From positions 1 to 5,069 of the forward strand of contig JALRBB010000539.1 in assembly GCA_023257915.1 (NCBI GenBank): 5,069 nt of DNA, given 5' to 3'. The first letter of the stretch is position 1; every line of letters starts with the position of its first letter. The DNA comes from Quisquiliibacterium sp. (GTDB lineage Bacteria > Pseudomonadota > Gammaproteobacteria > Burkholderiales > Burkholderiaceae_E). A program made the position numbers and the translations under genes. The notes under the pieces are model-generated. The model saw only the letters and a program-made list of their open reading frames with translations, searched no databases and was not told the origin of the DNA. Shown here piece by piece: positions 1-5,069 of the stretch.

Positions 1-1
1 G

Positions 2-1720
2 GCACTCGCGGGGGCGGGGATTTTTTCAGCTTTTGCCCTCTTATCCGCGACGGTTGAAGCGGCCCCTTTAAGTGCGACCTTGCTGCGAGTTACGCTGATA
101 GTGGCTCTATTGATAGGGGCTGGGCTCATCCGGTTCTCGCCCGACTTCTCAAGGCGAAATTATGTCTTTGTAACTGGAGGCATAAGTCTCTTCACGTTAG
201 GCGGAACTGTCCTGATCTTGTCAATTGGGGCAACAGGGTCGCCACACTCGATCGCGGGCGCTTCCCCTGCGATCGTATTTGGGCTCTTTCTTCATTACGG
301 CTTTTTAAGACTCCCCGCGCGTGTTGCCGCCACTATCGGGTGCCTTGTGTCCGTGCTTAGTATCTTCACTAACGAGTCTCTCGCTGACGGTGGCTTCGTC
401 AGTGCACGAACCGTCTTGTACCTTGCGTTTTCCAATTTGGCAGGTTTCTTAATTTGCAGATCTCTTGAAGCCCGAGAGCGCGACCTCTTCCGCGAGCGGC
501 GGCGCGCGGAGCGGGCGCAACTTGCCTACAAGGAATGGGCCCAGGAGGCAGAAGAGGCCCATATGGACAAGACGCGGCTGATCGCTGCGGTCAGTCACGA
601 CCTGCGCCAGCCGATGATGGCGGCTCGAACCTATGTTGGCGCCTTGATGCGGCGCCTTGAGCGCGGTGACCTTGAGCAGGCCGTTCGTCAATCTGCGTTG
701 CTAGACAAGTCGATCGCGAGTTTGGGCGACATGCTCGACCATCTGCTCACCGCTGCCCGCTACGACAGCGGCACTGAACCAATCCGGGTTGAATGGGCGG
801 ATCTGAATACGCTCATGAGCCGGGTTCGTGAAACTTTTGCGCCAGAAGCGGCTGCGAAGGGTCTGGAACTGCGCATTCGCCTTCCCAAGCAAAGGGTCGC
901 ACTGCATACCGATGCGGTCGCCTTGTCCCGCGTGCTGATGAATCTCGTCTCGAACGGTTTGAAATTCACGCAGTCGCAAGGCGGCCAGGGACGCGGTGTG
1001 CTGGTTGCCGTTCGGCTGATTGGCGAGCAATGCCGGATCGACGTTGTGGATACCGGGGTGGGGATCGATCCAACGCATCTCGAGTCGATCTGGCAACCTT
1101 ATTTTCAGGTCGACAATGAAGAGCGACGACGAGACAAGGGAATGGGGCTCGGTCTTTTTCTGGTTAGGCGGGCGATCGACCATCTTCCGGAACATCGACT
1201 GTCGATCCGATCGCGGCTCGGCCATGGCTCACGATTCACGATTTCGTTGCCCGGCAAGGTGATCGACGAGGCTGCCGAAGTGCAGTTCGATCGGTACGGG
1301 CTCGATACAAGCGACCTCGACATTCTTTTCGGTGGCTTTGCATTGGTCCTTGAGGACGACGACGATGCGCGGATCGCGCTGGAGGAATTACTGGCCGGCT
1401 GGGGCATGGTTCATGCAAGTAGCGGCAGCCTCCACGATCTGATGCGCAATACCGACGATGAAATGCGCTTGCCGGATGTGATCATCAGCGACTATCGCTT
1501 GCCTGGCGAGCTTGACGGCACGGATTGCGTCCGGGTGTTGCGCCGGCATTTGGGCGTCGACGTGCCTGCCATTTTGATTACCGGAGAGTCGGATCTGTCG
1601 ACGATCCGTGAACGTTTGCCGGACCATTGCGTGCTGCTTCAAAAGCCGTTCGATCCGAACGCGCTTGCGGTACCGATCGTCGCGGCCATTAGCCAGGCAA
1701 GGCGGGCCGAGGGCGCTTAA
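2..1720 (+). CDS. Membrane-bound hybrid sensor histidine kinase with C-terminal receiver domain (5' partial)
   Basis: Residues are counted from the TTG at 80. About five hydrophobic segments (3-19, 28-50, 58-75, 80-97, 107-126) form a MASE-like integral-membrane sensor, followed by a charged linker (128-165). The HisKA H-box SHDLRQP has the phospho-accepting His173. The ATPase domain shows the N-box (NLVSNGLKFT, N292), G1 (DTGVGI, 324-329), an F-box-like WQPYF and G2 (GMGLGL, 354-359). A receiver domain (420-537) has acid pocket E425/D426, phospho-acceptor D471, T501 and K522. By family knowledge it autophosphorylates and passes phosphate to its own receiver. There is no DNA-binding or Hpt domain, so a partner is needed, perhaps a LuxR-type regulator elsewhere. 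The frame stays open to the left edge, reads hydrophobic residues there, and the TTG has no Shine-Dalgarno, so the true start probably lies outside. The signal sensed is unknown. The sensor part is lower in GC than the rest. Confidence 0.93.
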   Translation, partial: ALAGAGIFSAFALLSATVEAAPLSATLLRVTLIVALLIGAGLIRFSPDFSRRNYVFVTGGISLFTLGGTVLILSIGATGSPHSIAGASPAIVFGLFLHYGFLRLPARVAATIGCLVSVLSIFTNESLADGGFVSARTVLYLAFSNLAGFLICRSLEARERDLFRERRRAERAQLAYKEWAQEAEEAHMDKTRLIAAVSHDLRQPMMAARTYVGALMRRLERGDLEQAVRQSALLDKSIASLGDMLDHLLTAARYDSGTEPIRVEWADLNTLMSRVRETFAPEAAAKGLELRIRLPKQRVALHTDAVALSRVLMNLVSNGLKFTQSQGGQGRGVLVAVRLIGEQCRIDVVDTGVGIDPTHLESIWQPYFQVDNEERRRDKGMGLGLFLVRRAIDHLPEHRLSIRSRLGHGSRFTISLPGKVIDEAAEVQFDRYGLDTSDLDILFGGFALVLEDDDDARIALEELLAGWGMVHASSGSLHDLMRNTDDEMRLPDVIISDYRLPGELDGTDCVRVLRRHLGVDVPAILITGESDLSTIRERLPDHCVLLQKPFDPNALAVPIVAAISQARRAEGA

Positions 1721-1769
1721 GGCTGTCCTTGTTGGTCGCAACGCCAAGCCCCGCACCGTTCATCAGCGC

Positions 1770-1787
1770 AGGCGCGGCGACGCGCCT
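1770..1787 (+). terminator. Small GC-rich hairpin downstream of the kinase gene
   Basis: A perfect 7-bp inverted repeat (AGGCGCG / CGCGCCT) encloses the 4-nt loop GCGA, a GNRA-type tetraloop, 50 nt after the kinase stop codon. No T-run follows, so it is not a canonical Rho-independent terminator. It may mark the 3' end of the kinase transcript or be chance in GC-rich DNA. It abuts the proposed -35 box of the next gene. Confidence 0.25.
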
Positions 1788-1816
1788 TGGGTTCGCATGG
1801 CCGAACAAACTATAGT
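1787..1816 (+). promoter_or_regulatory. Putative sigma70-type promoter for the LCAD-type dehydrogenase gene
   Basis: TTGGGT (1787-1792) and TATAGT (1811-1816) are separated by 18 bp. The -10 box matches the TATAAT consensus at 5 of 6 positions; the -35 box keeps the TTG. Transcription would start near 1823, giving a leader of about 38 nt before the ATG at 1861. The gap between the kinase stop and this ATG is 140 bp, so an independent promoter is reasonable. This is a pattern match only. Confidence 0.45.
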
Positions 1817-1819
1817 GTG
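1806..1819. promoter_or_regulatory. Imperfect palindrome overlapping the -10 box, possible PsrA-like operator
   Basis: CAAAC-TATA-GTGTG is a 14-bp palindrome with one mismatched pair and a perfect 8-bp core (ACTATAGT, 1809-1816). It resembles the PsrA operator form known from Pseudomonas, (C/G)AAAC-N2-4-GTTT(G/C), differing at one base of the right half. PsrA is a TetR-family regulator that represses beta-oxidation genes and is released by long-chain acyl ligands. A site over the -10 box of an acyl-CoA dehydrogenase gene would suit a repressor. No regulator gene is in the window, and the identification is inference. Confidence 0.3.
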
Positions 1820-1860
1820 GCCTCGCCGATACGCTTTTTGCCAAATCCGGCGTTTTCAGC

Positions 1861-3012
1861 ATGATCGAACGCACGATTTTCAGCCAGGACCATATCGCCT
1901 TTCGCGACTCATTCCGTCGTTTCGTCGATAAGGAGATCGTGCCCTTCCACGCCCAGTGGGAGGAGCAGGGCTATGTGGATCGCGAGGTCTGGAGAAAGGC
2001 TGGGGAGAATGGCTTTCTGTGTACTTCGATGCCGGAGCAATACGGTGGTGCTGCGGCCGACAAGTTGTACTCGGTCGTGATGATGGAGGAGCTGGCGCGC
2101 GCCAACGCGTCGGGAATCGGCTTCGGTCTTCATTCGGAGATTGTCGCGCCCTACCTCCTGCACTACGGCTCAGAGGAGCAGAAAGAGCACTGGCTGCCCC
2201 GACTGGCTTCGGGCGAGACCATCGGCGCGATTGCGATGAGTGAACCTGCTGCGGGCTCCGACCTGCAGGGTGTCAAAACCACCGCGCTGCGCCAGGGTGA
2301 TCATTACGTGCTGAACGGCTCCAAGACCTTCATCACCAACGGCTGGAATGCTGACCTTGTGATTGTCGTGGCCAAGACCAATCCGGCTGCTGGTGCCAAA
2401 GGCACGAGCCTGCTGCTGGTTGAGCGCGGAATGCCTGGGTTCGACAAAGGCAAGCGGCTCAAGAAAATCGGGATGAAAGCGCAGGACACTTCGGAATTGT
2501 TCTTCGACAATGTCCAGGTTCCGGCCGCCAATCTGCTCGGCGCCGAGAACAGCGGCTTCATCTATCTGATGCAGGAACTCCCCTGGGAGCGACTGCAGAT
2601 CGCGATCTCTGCGGTCGAATCGGCGCAGGCAGCGATCGACTGGACCGTCGCCTACACGAAGGAACGCAAGGTGTTCGGCACCACGGTCGCGAGCTTTCAG
2701 AACACCCGGTTCAAACTGGCAGAACTGCAGACCGAGGTGCATGTGGCGCGCGTGTTTGTCGACAAATGCACCTCGTTGCTGCTGGATGAAAAGCTCGACA
2801 CGGCGACTGCCTCGATGGCCAAGTACTGGTGTAGCGATCTGCAGTGCAAGGTCATCGATGAGTGCCTGCAGTTACACGGTGGCTATGGCTACATGTGGGA
2901 ATACCCGATCGCGCGTGCTTTTGCCGACGCTCGGGTGCAGCGCATCTATGGCGGCACCAACGAGATCATGAAGGAAGTGATCACGCGCTCGATGGGACTT
3001 GGCGCGAAGTAG
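1861..3012 (+). CDS. Acyl-CoA dehydrogenase, long-chain (LCAD/ACADL) type
   Basis: This 383-aa FAD enzyme would oxidise acyl-CoA to trans-2-enoyl-CoA and pass electrons to electron-transfer flavoprotein, the first step of beta-oxidation. It is full length for the family (about 380-400 aa), with an N-terminal helical domain (about 6-120), a beta-barrel middle domain (about 121-220) and a C-terminal helical domain. Signature 1 is AMSEPAAGSD (125-134) and signature 2 is QLHGGYGY (337-344). The glutamate of the MCAD-type YEGT motif is Gly364 here (YGGTNEI), whereas Glu243 in PWERL occupies the catalytic-base position of LCAD and isovaleryl-CoA dehydrogenase. Stretches such as GYMWEYPIA and IYGGTNEIMKE look very like mammalian LCAD, as I recall that protein. 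ATG 1861 is the first start after an in-frame TAG at 1813; no clear Shine-Dalgarno precedes it. A long- or branched-chain substrate is inferred. Confidence 0.95.
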   Translation: MIERTIFSQDHIAFRDSFRRFVDKEIVPFHAQWEEQGYVDREVWRKAGENGFLCTSMPEQYGGAAADKLYSVVMMEELARANASGIGFGLHSEIVAPYLLHYGSEEQKEHWLPRLASGETIGAIAMSEPAAGSDLQGVKTTALRQGDHYVLNGSKTFITNGWNADLVIVVAKTNPAAGAKGTSLLLVERGMPGFDKGKRLKKIGMKAQDTSELFFDNVQVPAANLLGAENSGFIYLMQELPWERLQIAISAVESAQAAIDWTVAYTKERKVFGTTVASFQNTRFKLAELQTEVHVARVFVDKCTSLLLDEKLDTATASMAKYWCSDLQCKVIDECLQLHGGYGYMWEYPIARAFADARVQRIYGGTNEIMKEVITRSMGLGAK

Positions 3013-3015
3013 AGG

Positions 3016-3037
3016 TGGCGGATCGGGATTTTCGCCA
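3016..3037. terminator. Weak stem-loop between the convergent dehydrogenase genes, possible shared terminator
   Basis: TGGCG (3016-3020) pairs with CGCCA (3033-3037); read as plus-strand RNA, a G-U and an A-U pair lengthen the stem to 7 bp around an 8-nt loop. It fills most of the 26-bp gap between the stop of the plus-strand gene (TAG, 3010-3012) and that of the minus-strand gene (TGA, 3041-3039). The location suits a bidirectional terminator, but the stem is short and no T-run follows it. Confidence 0.25.
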
Positions 3038-3038
3038 G

Positions 3039-4211
3039 TCAGCCCAGCCTGAGTTGCCTTGCGGCCAGTTCGTACATGATTTCCTCTGATCCGCCGCCGA
3101 TCATCATGACCTTGACGTCACGATAGATTCGCTCGACGCGACCGCCGCGCATGAATCCGGCGCCGCCCAGGATCTGCGTGGCCTGATCGGCGCAGTCGCG
3201 CATCACCCGTGCCGCTGCGGACTTGGCAAGCGCGATCTCGGCGACCGGCTTCTCGCCGGCGTCAATGCGTTGAGCAAGCTGGGCGAGCCAGGCTTTGAGC
3301 GGCAGGATCGCATCGATCATGCCGACTATCTTGTGCCGCACCACCTGGTGTCCGATCAGCTTGCTGCCGAAGGTCTCGCGTTCTCGGGCCCAGGCCAGCG
3401 CCTCTTCAGCGCAGACCATCGCAAATCCCATTGCGCCGCAGGCCATCGACAGTCGTTCGCCATTGAAGTTGTTCATGATCAAGCGAAAACCACCGTTTTC
3501 TTCGCCGATCATGCGGGCATCGGGCACGAACACATCATCGAAGTACAGCGCGGCGGTGTCCGATGACCACCAGCCGGTCTTTTTCAGCGGGCTGCGGCTA
3601 AAGCCCTGCCAGTCGCGATCAACCAGGAACAGCGATACGCCGGCTGCACCGGGTCCGCCGGTGCGTGCTGCGACCAGATAGTGATCGGCACGCATGCCCG
3701 AGGTGATGTAGATCTTCGAGCCATTGAGCTTCCAGCCGCCAGATACGCGTTCAGCGCGCGTTCGCAGCTGAGCCACATCCGAGCCACCTGAGGGCTCGGT
3801 AATCGCCAGCGCTCCAATCGCCTCACCGGCCAGGATGCGGGTGACGATGCTCTGCTTGATCTCCTCGGAGCCGGCAAGCAGCAGCGGCGTGATCATGATC
3901 GTGTAGCTGTTCAGGCTCGCGTTGACGCCACCCGAGCCGGCGCGGCATAACTCCAGCGTTGCGATCATTCGCGACAGCGAGTCGCAGGGTGTCCCGCCGT
4001 ATTGCTCCGGGTAGCCAAGCCCCAACAGCCCGACAGCCGCTGCCTTGCGGTAAAGCTCGCGCGGAAAGGTTTCATCCTCGTCCCATTGCGCCACATTCGG
4101 GCTGATCTCCTGATCGACGAAGCGCTGCAGTGCTGCCTGCAGCTGGCGGTGCTCGTCGGTCACTGCGGGCATGTTGCAGGGATCGAAGCACTCCAGACGC
4201 GGAACATGCAT
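3039..4211 (-). CDS. Acyl-CoA dehydrogenase, coupled to the acyl-CoA carboxylase alpha-subunit gene
   Basis: This 390-aa flavoprotein belongs to the acyl-CoA dehydrogenase superfamily and would form an enoyl-CoA with electron-transfer flavoprotein as acceptor. Signature 1 is AITEPSGGSD (136-145) and signature 2 is QILGGAGF (346-353). As in isovaleryl-CoA and citronellyl-CoA dehydrogenases, the YEGT glutamate is replaced by glycine (IGGGSEEIM, Gly373), and Glu252 in FNGERL is the likely catalytic base. ATG 4211 lies 3 nt after the carboxylase stop and has AGGAGG 8 nt upstream, which favours it over the internal ATG at 4172 that has no Shine-Dalgarno. About 13 extra residues result before the usual family start. 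Coupling to a carboxylase suggests a branched-chain or isoprenoid acyl-CoA, but the sequence alone does not fix the substrate. It is clearly diverged from the other dehydrogenase here, so a recent duplication is unlikely. Confidence 0.95.
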   Translation of the reverse strand: MHVPRLECFDPCNMPAVTDEHRQLQAALQRFVDQEISPNVAQWDEDETFPRELYRKAAAVGLLGLGYPEQYGGTPCDSLSRMIATLELCRAGSGGVNASLNSYTIMITPLLLAGSEEIKQSIVTRILAGEAIGALAITEPSGGSDVAQLRTRAERVSGGWKLNGSKIYITSGMRADHYLVAARTGGPGAAGVSLFLVDRDWQGFSRSPLKKTGWWSSDTAALYFDDVFVPDARMIGEENGGFRLIMNNFNGERLSMACGAMGFAMVCAEEALAWARERETFGSKLIGHQVVRHKIVGMIDAILPLKAWLAQLAQRIDAGEKPVAEIALAKSAAARVMRDCADQATQILGGAGFMRGGRVERIYRDVKVMMIGGGSEEIMYELAARQLRLG

Positions 4212-4214
4212 GGG

Positions 4215-5069
4215 TCAGGCCTCCTGCACTGCGATTGGCTCGAGTGACACCAGTAGGCGTCCCGGCGCGATTTGCTGTCCGGCGGTCACCCCCAATTCGA
4301 TGACGATGCCGTCGATCGTCGCGTGGATCTGGTGTTCCATCTTCATCGCTTCAATCGACAAAAGTCGCTGGCCGCGTCGTACCTTGTCGCCGGTCGCCAC
4401 CGCGATGTCGACAACCTGACCATGCATCTTGGCGAGTACACGACCGCTGCCGACGGCATCATCGCGCTGGCGCAACCGATGCGTGGCGTCGGTGAAGCAT
4501 TCCGACAGGCCGAATGCGTCCAGGGCACCCCCGCGCGCTTCGACATGAGCACGCACCGGTCTTCGCAGGCCATCGACATCGATGGCGTGCTCGATGCGCT
4601 CGGAGCCGAAGCAGGCAACACGATGCATCCAGTCGGGACCTGTCACCTCGAAGCTGTCCGGCGCGATGCAGCGCAATTCGAGCTGATGCTCCTGGTCGGA
4701 AACCGCCAGCGTTAGCGGCACCGCTCGCGGGCCCGAAGAGCTCCAGCCTGAGAGCGGACCGTGGCGTGCACCCGAATGTCGGATTAAGAGTGCACCAGCC
4801 ACGGCAAGCCAGCGCGAGTCGACTTGCGGGGCGAGCCAACTCTGGCTGGCGTTGGCGAGCCAGGCCGTTGAAAGATCCGGCTCGCTAAATTGCGGCGCTC
4901 GCAGGCAGCGCAGCAGATAGTCGCGGTTATTGCGGATACCCAGCAGGCTGGTGCGTTCAAGAGCTGAGATCAGTCGGGTGCGAGCTTGCTCGCGGTCTGC
5001 TCCAAACGCGATGATCTTCGCGATCATCGAGTCGTAGTGCGTCGGCACGACGGCAGTTGCGGCGAGGCC
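4215..5069 (-). CDS. Acyl-CoA carboxylase alpha subunit (biotin carboxylase + biotin carrier), C-terminal part, 5' partial
   Basis: The frame is open to the right edge, so only the last 284 residues are visible; the usual length is about 650-680 aa. Numbering from the in-frame GTG at 5048, an internal valine rather than a start, residues 3-60 are the end of the biotin carboxylase domain, with HYDSMIAKI, the dREQA helix and LLGIRNN. Residues of about 75-200 are a beta-rich linker like the BT domain that contacts the beta subunit in methylcrotonyl- and propionyl-CoA carboxylases. Residues 204-270 are the biotin carrier domain with EAMKM; Lys236 (codon 4343-4341) is the expected biotinylated lysine, 41 residues from the C-terminus. 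The intact protein would carboxylate its biotin using ATP and bicarbonate and hand the carboxyl to a carboxyltransferase subunit, not seen here. Candidates are methylcrotonyl-, geranyl- or propionyl-CoA carboxylase. A dehydrogenase gene follows 3 nt after the stop. Confidence 0.93.
   Translation of the reverse strand, partial: GLAATAVVPTHYDSMIAKIIAFGADREQARTRLISALERTSLLGIRNNRDYLLRCLRAPQFSEPDLSTAWLANASQSWLAPQVDSRWLAVAGALLIRHSGARHGPLSGWSSSGPRAVPLTLAVSDQEHQLELRCIAPDSFEVTGPDWMHRVACFGSERIEHAIDVDGLRRPVRAHVEARGGALDAFGLSECFTDATHRLRQRDDAVGSGRVLAKMHGQVVDIAVATGDKVRRGQRLLSIEAMKMEHQIHATIDGIVIELGVTAGQQIAPGRLLVSLEPIAVQEA
4220..4225 (-). promoter_or_regulatory. Perfect Shine-Dalgarno (AGGAGG) inside the end of the carboxylase gene
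   Basis: Read on the minus strand, AGGAGG lies in the last codons of the carboxylase alpha subunit, 8 nt before ATG 4211. It decides the start of the downstream dehydrogenase and, with the 3-nt stop-to-start gap, indicates co-transcription and probable translational coupling of the two genes. Confidence 0.8.

Noticed and set aside
80..82. TTG at 80 as the true start of the histidine kinase
   Set aside because: The frame is open to the window edge, the upstream residues continue a hydrophobic membrane segment, and there is no ribosome site before the TTG.
701..1225. 174-codon open frame antisense to the kinase gene
   Set aside because: It overlaps the HisKA and ATPase domains throughout, has no recognisable domain, and its composition (many Arg, His, Gln, Pro) is typical of a shadow frame in GC-rich DNA.
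1825..1851. Bulged leader hairpin (GCCGAT with ATCCGGC) just before ATG 1861, considered as a riboswitch or attenuator
   Set aside because: Only 4 plus 2 base pairs around a 14-nt loop with a one-base bulge; too weak and too short to support a regulatory RNA.
1689..1874. Minus-strand open frame across the kinase-dehydrogenase gap, considered as a small gene or remnant
   Set aside because: It has no Shine-Dalgarno, overlaps both flanking genes and the putative promoter, and its product shows no recognisable motif.
2170..2742. 190-codon open frame antisense to the LCAD-type dehydrogenase
   Set aside because: The sense frame is an unmistakable acyl-CoA dehydrogenase; the antisense product has no family features and is explained by codon bias.
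4272..4888. Plus-strand open frames opposite the carboxylase gene (4272-4715 and 4514-4888)
   Set aside because: They lie wholly antisense to the biotin carrier and linker domains, are rich in Arg/Ala/His, and match no family I know.
5046..5048. GTG at 5048 as the start of the carboxylase gene
   Set aside because: It falls inside the conserved biotin carboxylase C-terminal region, just before HYDSMIAK, and the frame continues to the window edge, so it is an internal valine.
1..5069. Mobile element, CRISPR, tRNA or defence-system signals
   Set aside because: I found no repeat arrays, terminal inverted repeats, transposase or integrase motifs, tRNA-like folds or defence-gene domains; the coding content is metabolic and signalling.

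Overview
The window looks like chromosomal DNA from a moderately GC-rich Gram-negative bacterium, most likely a proteobacterium. I infer this from about 60-65% GC in the catalytic genes, a hybrid histidine kinase of the SHDLRQP type common in proteobacteria, and an acyl-CoA carboxylase alpha subunit next to acyl-CoA dehydrogenases. Genus and species cannot be read from the sequence.

There are four protein genes in two convergent pairs. On the plus strand, the left edge cuts into a membrane-bound hybrid histidine kinase/response regulator (2-1720, 5' end outside the window). A 140-bp gap (1721-1860) holds a small GC hairpin, a sigma70-like promoter and a palindrome overlapping its -10 box. Then comes a complete acyl-CoA dehydrogenase of the long-chain (LCAD) type (1861-3012). 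On the minus strand, entering from the right edge, are the C-terminal part of a biotin-dependent acyl-CoA carboxylase alpha subunit (5069-4215, 5' end outside the window) and a second complete acyl-CoA dehydrogenase (4211-3039). The second starts 3 nt after the carboxylase stop and has a perfect Shine-Dalgarno. The two dehydrogenases end tail to tail, 26 bp apart.

Three of the four genes belong to acyl-CoA catabolism. The dehydrogenases introduce alpha,beta double bonds into acyl-CoA thioesters, and the carboxylase alpha subunit would supply carboxybiotin to an unseen carboxyltransferase beta subunit. The minus-strand pair therefore resembles part of a branched-chain or isoprenoid acyl-CoA pathway (leucine/isovalerate or citronellol/geraniol type), or a propionyl-/acyl-CoA carboxylation locus; the substrate is not settled here. 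The plus-strand dehydrogenase fits fatty-acid beta-oxidation. The histidine kinase has no evident functional link to these genes.

No stretch over 300 bases lacks a gene. I saw no tRNA, rRNA, CRISPR array, insertion sequence or integration site. The window looks like ordinary metabolic chromosome rather than a new defence or mobile system. The points most worth a second look are the compositional break inside the kinase gene, the operator-like palindrome before the LCAD-type gene, and the coupled carboxylase-dehydrogenase pair.
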